Shown piece by piece: positions 1-8,016 of a stretch of 64,000 bases of DNA. This DNA comes from Oscillospiraceae bacterium. GTDB lineage: Bacteria; Bacillota; Clostridia; Oscillospirales; Ruminococcaceae. Below the pieces are notes generated by a model that saw nothing but the letters and a program-made list of their open reading frames with translations, was not told the DNA's origin and ran no database searches. Within the stretch, counting starts at the first letter, position 1. Every line of letters starts with the position of its first letter. The stretch is taken from assembly GCA_902798695.1 (NCBI GenBank), contig CADBXK010000001.1, positions 1 through 64,000 of the forward strand. Reading direction: 5' to 3'. A program made the position numbers and the translations under genes.

Positions 1-97
1 AGGTCACACCTGTTCCCTTTCCGAACACAGTAGTTAAGCTCATCTGCGCCTACAATACTTAGCTGGAGACGGCTTGGAAAGATTGGTCGATGCCGTT
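1..97 (+). rRNA. rrf: 5S ribosomal RNA, 3' part (5' end outside window)
   Basis: The first bases carry the conserved 5S core (CACACCTGTTCCCTTTCCGAA, then ACACAG-AGTTAAGCTC), followed by the late helix ending near GGTCGATGCCG. Roughly the first 20-25 nt lie before the window. The gene precedes tRNA-Asn, as at the end of many rRNA operons. The exact 3' end is estimated because its pairing partner is missing. Confidence 0.88.
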
Positions 98-206
98 ACA
101 AATAGTTAATCATTTGATGTTTTGCTTTTGGTTTAGTTGTTTATTTTAGGTTGTTTAGTGTATTTTTATTTTGGAGAAAATATTGGATGTTTAATTATTT
201 GGATAT

Positions 207-282
207 TCCTTCTTAGCTCAGTTGGTAGAGCATGCGGCTGTTAACCGCAGGGTCGTTGGTTCGAGTCCAACAGGAGGAGCCA
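207..282 (+). tRNA. tRNA-Asn (GTT)
   Basis: Full cloverleaf: acceptor TCCTTCT pairs with AGGAGGA, with discriminator G and an encoded CCA. The anticodon stem TGCGG/CCGCA holds the loop CTGTTAA, giving anticodon GTT. The T arm contains GGTTCGAGTCC. It lies about 110 nt after the 5S gene and is probably transcribed with the rRNA operon. Confidence 0.97.
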
Positions 283-300
283 TATTATAGTTTTGTTTGG

Positions 301-350
301 ATAGCAGAGAGGCTTTGTTTTTCAGGTCTTTTTGCTATTTGTGTTTTTAT
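301..350 (+). terminator. Intrinsic terminator of the rRNA/tRNA unit
   Basis: A long hairpin pairs 301-315 with 324-338 (15 pairs, several G-T) and is followed by a T-rich stretch. It lies 18 nt after tRNA-Asn, where the ribosomal transcript should end. Confidence 0.6.
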
Positions 351-423
351 ATTAAAATTGTATAAATGTTGTTAAAATATTTTAAACGTAGTAATGAATA
401 GATATTTTTAAGGAGATATTGAT

Positions 424-1074
424 ATGCTTGAAAAAATGGGAGAATTTTTTGATTCTCGATTAAGTGATTATGAGGAGCATCAGTTAATGTGTATCGATTC
501 TGCTTTGGAATTTTATCCTTTTACTGCTAGCTGTTTGCCACAATGTTCTGGTTCAAATATTCTTGACTTGGGTTGTGGAACAGGTTTGGAAATTGACTAT
601 TATTTTGATATTGTACCTACAGCTAAAATAACGGGAATTGACCTTGCACCAGGTATGCTTGATGTATTAAAAAGAAAATTTTTAAATCAATCCCTGAATT
701 TAATTTTGGGATCATATTTTGATGTTCCATTTGGTTTAAACTTATTTGACGCTGCTGTATCTGTTGAATCATTGCATCATTTTAAAAAAGAAGAAAAAAT
801 CCCTTTATATAAAAAATTGCGAGAGGCTTTGAAAATAGGGGAATATTTTATTTTGACAGATTATTTTGCGTTGAATGAGGAAGAAGAGAGGTTTTATCAG
901 AAGGAGTTAGTTCGGTTGAAACAAGAACAGAATATTTTAGATACGGAATTTTATCATTATGATACGCCATTAACCATTGATCATGAGAAGGAAGCTTTGT
1001 TGACTGCGGGATTTTCTTCTGTTGAAGTTTTGAATAATTGGGGATCAACTTATACTTTAAAGGCAACAAGGTAA
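424..1074 (+). CDS. Class I SAM-dependent methyltransferase
   Basis: 216-residue protein with the Rossmann methyltransferase signature. Motif I is ILDLGCGTG (about residues 46-54), an acidic ribose-binding strand is GIDLAPGML (about 70-79), and a motif like VESLHHF follows near 113-120. The family transfers a methyl group from S-adenosylmethionine; the substrate cannot be told from sequence. No membrane segment or signal peptide is visible, so it should be cytosolic. It starts at ATG after AAGGAGATATTG, stands alone between the rRNA-end terminator and its own terminator, and has no functional partner nearby. Confidence 0.85.
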   Translation: MLEKMGEFFDSRLSDYEEHQLMCIDSALEFYPFTASCLPQCSGSNILDLGCGTGLEIDYYFDIVPTAKITGIDLAPGMLDVLKRKFLNQSLNLILGSYFDVPFGLNLFDAAVSVESLHHFKKEEKIPLYKKLREALKIGEYFILTDYFALNEEEERFYQKELVRLKQEQNILDTEFYHYDTPLTIDHEKEALLTAGFSSVEVLNNWGSTYTLKATR

Positions 1075-1142
1075 TAAATTTATATTTGTATAAATTATAC
1101 TATGTAAAAAGCTGCTACATTGATTGGAATGAGAAAAACAAA

Positions 1143-1190
1143 AAATAAGGTAATCTTTAAAATGTAAGGATTATCTTATTTTTTTGTTTT
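1143..1190 (+). terminator. Intrinsic terminator after the methyltransferase gene
   Basis: Inverted repeat AAATAAGGTAATC...GATTATCTTATTT followed by a run of seven T. It separates the methyltransferase from the spoIIIA operon. Confidence 0.75.
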
Positions 1191-1211
1191 AAATATAGTT
1201 TTTAAGTTTTG

Positions 1212-1240
1212 GAATAATTATAGGACAACCTGCATAGTAT
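1212..1240 (+). promoter_or_regulatory. Sigma-E-type promoter of the spoIIIA operon
   Basis: A -35-like GAATAAT and a -10-like CATAGTAT are separated by exactly 14 nt, close to the mother-cell sigma-E consensus (GcATATT, 13-14 nt, CATACAnT). It ends 31 nt before the spoIIIAA start. The spoIIIA operon is a known sigma-E target in Bacillus and Clostridium. The same architecture recurs before sipL and spoIVA in this window. Confidence 0.7.
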
Positions 1241-1271
1241 TTGGTAAATGTTAATTTAAAGGAGGAAAAAT

Positions 1272-2246
1272 ATGCAGGATATTGAATTTAGAAGAGTAGT
1301 AAAAGAATTACCGGCTGATATAGGAAATACATTGTTAGAAACACCAATGCATGTGCAAGTAAATGCTAGTGAAATTAGATTAAGAGCTGGAAGAAAAATT
1401 TGCATATTTTATGAAAACCAGTTATATTTTTTAGATAAAATATTAAAAAGTGAGGAAATTAGGGAGTGTTTTCGTTCACTCTGTGACTATTCCATACATT
1501 CTCATACTCAAGAAATAAAACAAGGATTTATAACTATACGTGATGGGCATAGGGCAGGAATAAGTGGAACTGCGGTTTATGATGAAAATGATAATTTAAT
1601 TAATTTGAGAGAAATTAGTTCAATAAATTTAAGAATTGCAAAACAAATCTATGGAGTATCGAATAGTTTAATTAATAGATTAAATGGGAATATTGGAAAA
1701 CTTTTAATAATAGGATCTCCTGCTAGTGGGAAAACAACTTTAATAAAAGATATTATTCGAAATTTATATGATAGAGTAATTTCCGTAGTAGATACTAGAG
1801 GGGAAATAGCAGCTTGTTTAAATGGAATTCCTCAAAATGATATAGGAAATGCTGATGTTTTTGATAGTTGGAATAGGCAAGATGGAATAATATCGGCCAT
1901 TAAAACAATGAGTCCAGAAATTATTGTTTGTGATGAAATAGGAAGTAATTCTGATTTGAAGGCAATAAATGCGTGTGTTGGAGCAGGAGTTGAACTAATA
2001 GCTACGGCTCATGGAGGCAGTTTAGAGGAAATTTTGAAAAGAGATATAATAAAGAAAATTTTAATGACTGGGGCATTTGACAATATGGTTATTTTAAAGG
2101 GGAAATCTGAACCTTGTAAAGTAGAATCTATAATAAAAGTGAGTGATTTATTTGCGAGAATTAGGGATAATAGTTTTAGCAATATGTCCCTTGTTGATAG
2201 GGTTAACATATTCAGTAGCATTAAAACGAAATCAAACTCAAATTGA
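1272..2246 (+). CDS. spoIIIAA: Stage III sporulation protein AA, engulfment-channel ATPase
   Basis: 324-residue AAA-type ATPase, similar to secretion ATPases. Walker A is GSPASGKT (about 148-156), Walker B is IIVCDE (about 217-222), and a TAHGG motif lies near 245-249. In the mother cell it is thought to power the SpoIIIA-SpoIIQ feeding channel linking mother cell and forespore. It starts at ATG after AAAGGAGG, first in the operon, behind a sigma-E-type promoter. It is a little longer than the roughly 307-residue Bacillus protein, and its last 30 or so codons overlap spoIIIAB in another frame, which is unusual for this operon. Identity is firm from sequence and gene order. Confidence 0.96.
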   Translation: MQDIEFRRVVKELPADIGNTLLETPMHVQVNASEIRLRAGRKICIFYENQLYFLDKILKSEEIRECFRSLCDYSIHSHTQEIKQGFITIRDGHRAGISGTAVYDENDNLINLREISSINLRIAKQIYGVSNSLINRLNGNIGKLLIIGSPASGKTTLIKDIIRNLYDRVISVVDTRGEIAACLNGIPQNDIGNADVFDSWNRQDGIISAIKTMSPEIIVCDEIGSNSDLKAINACVGAGVELIATAHGGSLEEILKRDIIKKILMTGAFDNMVILKGKSEPCKVESIIKVSDLFARIRDNSFSNMSLVDRVNIFSSIKTKSNSN

Positions 2247-2652
2247 TGAATTAATTCAATTGATTACATGGTTAAAAATAGATATTAGGTATAATCAATC
2301 ACAATTAGGTGATATGGTTAATAGAATATGTTCTAGTAGTAAGTTTAATAATCTTAATTTTTTGAATAATCTTAAGAATAACATGATGGATATGCCTTTT
2401 CCTAACGCATGGGAAAAATCAATTTCTGATTGGAATAGTAGCATATCCCAAGACGATAAAGATTTATTAAAATCAATGTCTAGTATATTGGGAGCATCAG
2501 ATGCCAATGGACAAATTATGGCTTTAGAACACGTAGAACATAGATTTAAAATTAGTTTGCAATCAGCTAGAGAAGTTTATAATAAAAAAGGAAAATTATT
2601 TAGATCTTTAGGAATTTTGATTGGGTTAGCAGTTTTTGTAGTATTTATGTAA
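2143..2652 (+). CDS. spoIIIAB: Stage III sporulation protein AB
   Basis: 169 residues, the usual SpoIIIAB length (about 170). A hydrophobic N-terminal segment (about residues 8-26), a helical soluble domain and a second hydrophobic stretch at the C-terminus are visible. It is a mother-cell membrane component of the SpoIIIA channel. The likely start is GTG 2143, since the first hydrophobic segment lies immediately after it; TTG 2152 is an alternative. Either start overlaps the end of spoIIIAA by about 95-104 bp, and the ribosome binding site is weak, suggesting translational coupling. A sequence error extending spoIIIAA is the other explanation. Confidence 0.9.
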   Translation: MIYLRELGIIVLAICPLLIGLTYSVALKRNQTQIDELIQLITWLKIDIRYNQSQLGDMVNRICSSSKFNNLNFLNNLKNNMMDMPFPNAWEKSISDWNSSISQDDKDLLKSMSSILGASDANGQIMALEHVEHRFKISLQSAREVYNKKGKLFRSLGILIGLAVFVVFM

Positions 2653-2687
2653 AAAATTAAAATCGTTAAACAAAGGGAATTAAGATT

Positions 2688-2885
2688 ATGGATGTAGATT
2701 TAATTTTTAAAATTGCTGCGATCGGAATTATTGTAGCAGTTCTTAACCAAGTATTAGTTAGATCGGGTAGAGAGGAACAAGCAATGCTAACATCTTTAGC
2801 TGGACTAATTGTTGTTTTATTTATAATAGTTGCACAAATTAGCAAACTTTTTGAAACAATAAAAAATTTATTTGGTTTATATTGA
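2688..2885 (+). CDS. spoIIIAC: Stage III sporulation protein AC
   Basis: 65-residue protein with two hydrophobic segments (about 6-23 and 35-52) around a short polar loop containing RSGREEQA, the standard SpoIIIAC layout. It is an inner-membrane part of the SpoIIIA channel. It follows spoIIIAB after 35 nt with AAAGGGAATTAAG as ribosome binding site, and abuts spoIIIAD. Confidence 0.95.
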   Translation: MDVDLIFKIAAIGIIVAVLNQVLVRSGREEQAMLTSLAGLIVVLFIIVAQISKLFETIKNLFGLY

Positions 2886-2895
2886 GGTTAAAAAC

Positions 2896-3285
2896 ATGTT
2901 GTTTTCAATTGTTGGTTTATCTTTAATTGCTGTATCAATTTGTTTGATTTTAAAGAAAACAAATCCTGAATTTTCTATGTTAGTTTCTTTGGTTGCGGGA
3001 ATAGTAATTTTTGCAATAATTATAGGAAGCATATATCCCATATTTGATGTAATAAATAAGTGGACATCAGATTTTAATTTAAACAATATATACATATCAA
3101 CTGTTATGAAATCACTTGGAATATGTTATTTAACTCAATTAGCATCTGAAACTTGCAAAGATTCTGGATATTCTGCAATAGCTATAAAAATCGAATTAAC
3201 TGGAAAGATAACAATAATTTTAATGGCATTACCTATGTTTTTAGATTTGATGCAAATTATACAGAGAATGGTTTATTTAAATTAA
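2896..3285 (+). CDS. spoIIIAD: Stage III sporulation protein AD
   Basis: About 129 residues, with several membrane segments and the conserved run CKDSGYSAIAIKIELTGKI near the C-terminal half, matching SpoIIIAD. I chose ATG 2896, which has GAGG 8 nt upstream; a TTG at 2872 in the same frame would overlap spoIIIAC and lacks a ribosome binding site. It is a membrane component of the mother-cell side of the SpoIIIA channel. Confidence 0.93.
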   Translation: MLFSIVGLSLIAVSICLILKKTNPEFSMLVSLVAGIVIFAIIIGSIYPIFDVINKWTSDFNLNNIYISTVMKSLGICYLTQLASETCKDSGYSAIAIKIELTGKITIILMALPMFLDLMQIIQRMVYLN

Positions 3286-3298
3286 AAGGAAGATTAAA

Positions 3299-4447
3299 AT
3301 GAAAAGATCCTTTATTTTTGTTGCTGTTTTTTTATTGCTTTGTTGTTTTGATGCTAGTGTTTCGGCTGATAATGATAAACAAGAATATTATCAATTAATA
3401 GACGAACAGTATGATCTTTTAAAAATAGATAAATTAAATAGCAATTTACCTAGTGGGACAAAAGACGATTTACAAAAGATAGGAATTGATTCTTTAAAAC
3501 CTTCTGATTTGCAAAAATTTTCCATAAATACATTTTTTGAATATTTGTTTACTAAGATTTTTGACATTATAAGAAAGCCAATTTTTTCATTTGCCAGTTG
3601 CTTTGCAATAATTTTAATGTGTGCTTTGTTTGACGGAATGAAGACAACGGTGTCAAACACGAGTTTCAATGGAATATTGAGTGTGATTACATCAATATGC
3701 ATTTGTGGAGTAATAATTATGCCAATAATTGAATGCATGTCTAGTATTTCTCAAGTTATAAAGACATTTGGTAATTTTATGCTTTGCTTTGTTCCGATAT
3801 TTAGCGGAGTAATAGCGGTTTCAGGCGGAGCGGTAAGTTCTATAGGATATAGTGCTACAATTTTTTCATTAGCGCAAATTCTATCTTTTTTTATAGTTGA
3901 TATTTTACTACCTGCTATGGGAATATTTTTGGCATTATCTGTTACAGGATGTTTTAATGAAGATGTTAATATTTCTGGAATAATATCTTCTATAAAGAAA
4001 GTTGTGATTTTTATTTTATCATTGCTTGTTACCTTATTTGTGGGTCTTTTTACGCTGCAAAATTCTATTGCTGTTTCTACTGACGGAATGGGATTAAAAA
4101 CAGCTAAATTTTTATCTAGCAGTTTTATTCCTATTGTAGGAGGAGCACTCGGAGATGCTTTATCTTCTGTTTTAAGTTGCTTATTATTAATTAAATCTTC
4201 AGTTGGTGGATTTGGAATAATAGTTTGTATTATTACATTACTGCCTCCTATTTTAACAGTTATTTTTTTTATTTTTGGAATTTCTTTAATAGAAGGATTC
4301 GCTCATATTTTAAATATATCAATTATTTCTAACATGATGGTTGCTATTAAAGATTGTTTTTTGATCTTATTTGCATTTTTAATTTGTTATGGAATTTTAA
4401 TAATATCAACAACGTCACTAATGATTACTATGTCGGCAGCAGGGTAA
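3299..4447 (+). CDS. spoIIIAE: Stage III sporulation protein AE
   Basis: 382-residue polytopic membrane protein. A cleavable-looking signal sequence (residues 1-22, ending ASVSA) precedes a polar extracytoplasmic region (about 24-90) and seven or eight hydrophobic segments. This is the SpoIIIAE architecture, the largest membrane subunit of the feeding channel. ATG follows AAAAGGAAG. It lies 13 nt after spoIIIAD and 13 nt before spoIIIAF in an unbroken operon. Confidence 0.95.
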   Translation: MKRSFIFVAVFLLLCCFDASVSADNDKQEYYQLIDEQYDLLKIDKLNSNLPSGTKDDLQKIGIDSLKPSDLQKFSINTFFEYLFTKIFDIIRKPIFSFASCFAIILMCALFDGMKTTVSNTSFNGILSVITSICICGVIIMPIIECMSSISQVIKTFGNFMLCFVPIFSGVIAVSGGAVSSIGYSATIFSLAQILSFFIVDILLPAMGIFLALSVTGCFNEDVNISGIISSIKKVVIFILSLLVTLFVGLFTLQNSIAVSTDGMGLKTAKFLSSSFIPIVGGALGDALSSVLSCLLLIKSSVGGFGIIVCIITLLPPILTVIFFIFGISLIEGFAHILNISIISNMMVAIKDCFLILFAFLICYGILIISTTSLMITMSAAG

Positions 4448-4460
4448 GGGAGAGATAATT

Positions 4461-4910
4461 GTGCATAAATGGGTGTTGTGTATATGTGTAGCTATGATTT
4501 GCGGAACAATTTTTCATATGCTTACTCCTAGCGGGAATATACAAAAGGTTATGAAACTAATTTTAAATGTATTTTTAGTAAGCTCGTTGGCTATGCCTCT
4601 TATAAAAAATTTTAATTGTTTAAATATAGTTAATTGTTTTGATAAAATAAGCAAAAATATTAAGCTGACAGAGTATTCTAATAATTTGAATAAAGTAGAT
4701 GAACGAAATTTAAGTAATGCTTTGAAGATTGTTTTAATGAAAAATGGTTATAATTATGTGGACATAAGCATAGATATTAATAAAGATAGTTCATCGGATA
4801 CAGATATATATTTAAGGATTCCTAAATATAAAAATTATGATTTGAATAATATAAAACAAATAGTTGAGAAAGAAACGGGAATAAAGCCTAAAATAGCTTA
4901 TTATCAGTAA
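4461..4910 (+). CDS. spoIIIAF: Stage III sporulation protein AF
   Basis: 149 residues with two N-terminal hydrophobic segments (about 3-22 and 32-48), then a soluble domain ending in a small ring-building-like fold (about 85-149). Ring-building motifs are known in SpoIIIAF, AG and AH. The start is GTG, preceded by AAGGGAGAG. It forms part of the SpoIIIA channel in the mother-cell membrane. Confidence 0.9.
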   Translation: MHKWVLCICVAMICGTIFHMLTPSGNIQKVMKLILNVFLVSSLAMPLIKNFNCLNIVNCFDKISKNIKLTEYSNNLNKVDERNLSNALKIVLMKNGYNYVDISIDINKDSSSDTDIYLRIPKYKNYDLNNIKQIVEKETGIKPKIAYYQ

Positions 4911-4927
4911 TATAAAGGTGATAATAT

Positions 4928-5491
4928 ATGGAGTTAAAAAAGTATATAGATAAAATAATGTCATCTAAAGACAAGACAAAATATATAGTTATTACAGGAA
5001 TGATTGGAATATTGCTTATTGCCATATCAACATTGATTCCTAAAAATTCAGATGGAAAAACTGAGAATAGTATTCTGAAAAATGTAACGGCAGAAACTTA
5101 TGTGGCTCAATTGGAGAAAAAAATAAATTCTATGATATCTCAGATTGAGGGAGTAGGTAGCTCAGAGGTTGTAATTACACTTGAAAATGGTATTGAAAAT
5201 GTATATGCCAATTCTGAAAGAAAAACATCAGACTGTAATGAAAATATTTCTGGTAAATCTACAAATAGAAATGATACCCAGCATGATGTAGTTATTATAG
5301 ATGGTTCTGGTGGAAAGCAAGCACTTGTTATAACACAGAAAGAACCAACGGTTAAGGGGGTGGTTGTTGTGTGTGAGGGTGCGGACAATAGTGTTATAGT
5401 GAATAGAGTTACTGATGCAGTGACTAAGTCTTTAAATATAAAAACTAACAGAATATCTGTTGTGAAAAAACAGCAGACAAAAAATAGATAG
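4928..5491 (+). CDS. spoIIIAG: Stage III sporulation protein AG
   Basis: 187 residues with one transmembrane helix (about 18-38) and an extracytoplasmic ring-building domain. A conserved GKQALVITQKEPTVKGVVVV stretch lies near 127-146. SpoIIIAG oligomerises into a large ring in the intermembrane space of the sporangium. It starts at ATG after AAAGGTGA, 17 nt after spoIIIAF. Confidence 0.93.
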   Translation: MELKKYIDKIMSSKDKTKYIVITGMIGILLIAISTLIPKNSDGKTENSILKNVTAETYVAQLEKKINSMISQIEGVGSSEVVITLENGIENVYANSERKTSDCNENISGKSTNRNDTQHDVVIIDGSGGKQALVITQKEPTVKGVVVVCEGADNSVIVNRVTDAVTKSLNIKTNRISVVKKQQTKNR

Positions 5492-5503
5492 GGGGAGAGT
5501 TGG

Positions 5504-6061
5504 ATGAAAAAACTTAATTTAATAATCGGAAAAAGACAAATTATATTATCATCTTTAGTTCTTATTTTAGGAATAGCGGTTTATTTAAATTGGCAATTTT
5601 CGGTTGGAGATGACGGAGCAATAAGTGTTATGGATGTTTTGGGGACTGGAAAAACTCAAACTAGTTCAGCACAAAATTATGGGGAAGCAGAACTCGTGTC
5701 TACTCCCAAAATTAATGATTATTTTACTCAAGCTCGTTTAGATAAAAAGAATTCTCATGATGAGGCAACAGAAGGCATTAATAAGCTTCTGTCATCTTCA
5801 GAGATATCAAGTGATCAAAGAGCAAATGCTACAGCACAAGTATTAAAAATTACTGAGATGAATGAACAAGAAACGTCAATTGAAAATCAAGTTAAAGCAA
5901 AAGGATTTGAAGATTGTGTTGCATATGTTGAAACTGATAGAGTTAATGTCACAGTGAAAGCTAAGGATATGAACGCACAGCAAGCTTCTCAGATAAAGGA
6001 TATTATAGTAAGCACTACGGGAGTAAGTGCATCTAGTATAGTCATAACACCTATACAATGA
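5504..6061 (+). CDS. spoIIIAH: Stage III sporulation protein AH
   Basis: 185 residues: a single N-terminal transmembrane anchor (about 11-28), a linker rich in Ser, Glu and Lys, and a C-terminal YscJ-like ring-building domain (about 95-185). SpoIIIAH is the mother-cell protein that binds forespore SpoIIQ across the engulfment space. It follows spoIIIAG after 12 nt with GGGGGAG as ribosome binding site, and is the last gene of the operon. Confidence 0.94.
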   Translation: MKKLNLIIGKRQIILSSLVLILGIAVYLNWQFSVGDDGAISVMDVLGTGKTQTSSAQNYGEAELVSTPKINDYFTQARLDKKNSHDEATEGINKLLSSSEISSDQRANATAQVLKITEMNEQETSIENQVKAKGFEDCVAYVETDRVNVTVKAKDMNAQQASQIKDIIVSTTGVSASSIVITPIQ

Positions 6062-6065
6062 AAAA

Positions 6066-6090
6066 CAGCCTTGATAGGCTGCTTTATGTT
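6066..6090. terminator. Short hairpin between convergent spoIIIAH and the DUF4097-like gene
   Basis: CAGCC-loop-GGCTG (5 pairs) followed by CTTTATGTTTT, between two convergent genes. The stem is short, so its strength as a terminator is doubtful. Confidence 0.4.
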
Positions 6091-6101
6091 TTAATTAAGA
6101 T

Positions 6102-6632
6102 TTAGTATTTAGAAATTAGTTCATTAAATGATTGATTATGAGTTTCATCGGTTTTAATATCAATTTTATTTGCAATTAAACTTTCACCTAAAATATCACC
6201 ATTAATTATATTGCAAAAAATTTCATTAACATTTATATTTCCAGAAAAAGTCATATTTCCATTGTTAGAATTGATATTGAACTTGATGTTATTTTGGTAA
6301 AATACTGGCAAATATATAGAAAATTTACAATTGTTACAGGTGTTATCTTTGCTTTTTATATAAAGTGTATTATCAACTTTATTGATTACAAAATTTTCTT
6401 CAAAATTTCTGCCACATATTTGAATTACTCCCTCATCGTAATCTACAGCTTCTATAGATATATCTGTATTATTCGTATCTATTTCTATTGATTTAATATA
6501 ATGGTCATTATGCTGAGCACTTTCCCAGGTGTGTTCTGTATAAAATGTTTCACAATAGAAATTTTCAAGATAATGGGAAGAATTGCCAAACATTAAAGCT
6601 ATCGCACTAATAATTAAAAACAAAAGGTGCAT
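6102..6632 (-). CDS. Exported or membrane-anchored DUF4097-like repeat protein
   Basis: 176 residues. An N-terminal hydrophobic stretch (about 2-16) could be a signal peptide or anchor. The rest has short repeating strands such as NINSNNGNMTFSGNINVNEI, the pattern of the DUF4097 putative-adhesin beta fold. Function is unknown for the family; members often sit beside envelope or regulatory genes. It lies 35 nt downstream of dtd on the same strand and may be co-transcribed with it. The domain call rests on pattern only. Confidence 0.55.
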   Translation of the reverse strand: MHLLFLIISAIALMFGNSSHYLENFYCETFYTEHTWESAQHNDHYIKSIEIDTNNTDISIEAVDYDEGVIQICGRNFEENFVINKVDNTLYIKSKDNTCNNCKFSIYLPVFYQNNIKFNINSNNGNMTFSGNINVNEIFCNIINGDILGESLIANKIDIKTDETHNQSFNELISKY

Positions 6633-6667
6633 ATATGAACTCCTTAAATAATCAAAAACAAAATTTT

Positions 6668-7105
6668 TTATTTTTCTATAATTATTGTAGCGGGGCCATC
6701 GTTTGTTAAACTTACTTGCATATAGCTACCAAAAATTCCTTCTTTTACAACAGGAATTATACTTTTACATTGCTCTACAAAATAGCTGTATATATCTTTT
6801 GCATAGTCTGCTTTGGCAGCTTCTTTGAATGATGGTCTGTTTCCATGTGAGCAATCAGCGTAAAGCGTAAACTGTGAAACTAATAGTAATTCACCTTCTA
6901 TATCTTTTATTGATAGATTTAACTTGTCGTTTTCATCTTCAAATAATCTTAACTTAGTTAATTTATTAATTAAATAATCAGCATTAGATTTTGTGTCTGA
7001 ATTGTTTATTCCAATTAAAACTAAATATCCTTTTCCTATCTTTGATATTTCTTCATTATTTACTTTAACGTTAGCTTCAGATACTCGTTGAATAACCAAT
7101 TTCAT
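6668..7105 (-). CDS. dtd: D-aminoacyl-tRNA deacylase
   Basis: 145 residues, the normal length for DTD. It begins MKLVIQRVSEANV and carries the catalytic signature SQFTLYADCSHGNRPSF (about 78-94) and the cross-subunit motif NDGPATI near the C-terminus. It frees tRNA of wrongly attached D-amino acids (and glycine on tRNA-Ala) in the cytosol. The start is ATG with AAGGAAGTG upstream. Directly 5' lies a coding-like remnant with no canonical start (7125-7303). Confidence 0.96.
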   Translation of the reverse strand: MKLVIQRVSEANVKVNNEEISKIGKGYLVLIGINNSDTKSNADYLINKLTKLRLFEDENDKLNLSIKDIEGELLLVSQFTLYADCSHGNRPSFKEAAKADYAKDIYSYFVEQCKSIIPVVKEGIFGSYMQVSLTNDGPATIIIEK

Positions 7106-7124
7106 AGTAACACTTCCTTATTAT

Positions 7125-7303
7125 TTAATCAAAGTTAAAGGCAAAATCAAAAGATCTTCCATCACAACTAGTAGAGTAAAAAAGGAATTTTTCATTTTGA
7201 GATTTTTTGAAATCACCGCTAAAATTGTTTCCAATAAATTTTAATTCATTTTCTTCGACAAAAAGAATAATAATTAAATCCTTCTTTATAAAAAATTAAA
7301 TAT
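7125..7303 (-). pseudogene. Open, coding-like frame without canonical start, upstream of dtd
   Basis: This strand has an open frame of about 59 codons ending at TAA (7125-7127), 19 nt before dtd. The translated C-terminal part contains FIGNNFSGDF and FLFYSTSCDGRSFDFAFNFD, which looks like real protein rather than noise. There is no ATG, GTG or TTG in frame after the upstream stop near 7304. A purine-rich AAGAAGGA sits a few nt before three ATT codons, so either translation starts at a rare ATT or this is the 3' relic of a gene once co-transcribed with dtd. I do not recognise the family. Confidence 0.45.
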
Positions 7304-7379
7304 GTCTAAAAATACAATCAAAAAAATATTAGTGAATGATTTTATAAAGTTAGATATATGAAAAATTTTTATAAAACAA

Positions 7380-7422
7380 ATTACCAGCCAATTCATTATA
7401 ATCATTAAAAATTGACTGGTAA
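7380..7422 (-). terminator. Terminator of tRNA-Leu
   Basis: Imperfect hairpin TTACCAGCCAATT...AATTGACTGGTAA with a T-rich tail on the minus strand, about 27 nt beyond the 3' end of tRNA-Leu. Confidence 0.6.
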
Positions 7423-7448
7423 TGTTAACATAAACATGCCTTAAAAAT

Positions 7449-7535
7449 TGGTGCCGATGGTGGGACTTGAACCCACACGCCCTTGCGAGCAACGGATTTT
7501 GAGTCCGTCTCGTCTGCCAATTCCGACACATCGGC
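7449..7535 (-). tRNA. tRNA-Leu (CAA)
   Basis: 87-nt class II tRNA with encoded CCA. Acceptor GCCGATG pairs with CATCGGC, and the anticodon stem ACGGA/TCCGT holds the loop CTCAAAA (anticodon CAA). The long variable arm (TTGCTCGCAAGGGCG region) is typical of leucine tRNAs. It should read UUG codons. Confidence 0.96.
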
Positions 7536-7718
7536 AAGCACAAATCTTTCTGAACACAAGAAATATTATATTATTTAAATTTGATTTTGTCAAGAAATAT
7601 TTTTAAATATTTTATATTTGAGTTTATATTAAATATATGATAAAATTAATGCATTAAGTGATTTGTTGTTTTAAACCTTTCATTTAATATTTTATTTAGT
7701 TTTGGAGGATAAAAATTT

Positions 7719-7856
7719 ATGGGGATTTTGAGAAAAATTAGTTTAAAGAATTATTTTGTCGCGATAGCGTTATTTTTGCGAGCGGCGATAAATAGTAGAA
7801 TTATTTTTAAATCTAGAGAAATCTCTATAAGTTCTAGCAAAACAGTGCTTGTTTAA
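7719..7856 (+). CDS. Possible 45-residue basic small protein
   Basis: A short frame starts at ATG with a strong site TTTTGGAGGATAAAA about 10 nt upstream and encodes 45 residues. The product is basic, with a weak hydrophobic patch (FVAIALFL, about 13-20), ends SSSKTVLV, and has no recognisable domain. It lies alone in the long gap between tRNA-Leu and the symporter gene. A sigma-A-like promoter (TTGAGT, TATGATAAAAT) can be seen near 7618-7645, and a terminator follows at 7985-8016. The strong ribosome binding site is the main support; it could also be chance. Confidence 0.35.
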   Translation: MGILRKISLKNYFVAIALFLRAAINSRIIFKSREISISSSKTVLV

Positions 7857-7984
7857 TTTGTAGTTTTTAAAGATATGAACGATTTTGATAAAATTAGTTT
7901 GATTTATGAAAAATTTATTAGATTTTTTGTGGTTAGATAGTGTATTTAGATTTTATTTGCTGAATACAAATTATATTAGTCGTC
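7857..7984. other. Remainder of the 7543-8042 gene-poor gap
   Basis: The gap between tRNA-Leu and the symporter gene holds the small frame 7719-7856 and a terminator at 7985. Between them is AT-rich sequence with a 21-codon frame at 7875-7940 that lacks a good ribosome binding site. I see no known riboswitch; in particular no glycine-riboswitch core. Confidence 0.4.
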
Positions 7985-8016
7985 ATCTCTTTATGTTGCT
8001 TTAAAGAGATTTTTTG
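7985..8016 (+). terminator. Intrinsic terminator upstream of the symporter gene
   Basis: Perfect 9-bp stem ATCTCTTTA/TAAAGAGAT with an 8-nt loop and a T6 tail. It ends 32 nt before the symporter start, so it either ends the small upstream transcript or acts as a conditional terminator for the symporter. Confidence 0.75.

Noticed and set aside
1109-1178. Short frame starting near 1130 before spoIIIA
   Set aside because: Only 12 codons, no ribosome binding site, and it overlaps the terminator hairpin.
7286-7543. 85-codon open frame on the minus strand
   Set aside because: It runs straight through tRNA-Leu (7449-7535) and its terminator, so the frame is a by-product of the tRNA sequence.
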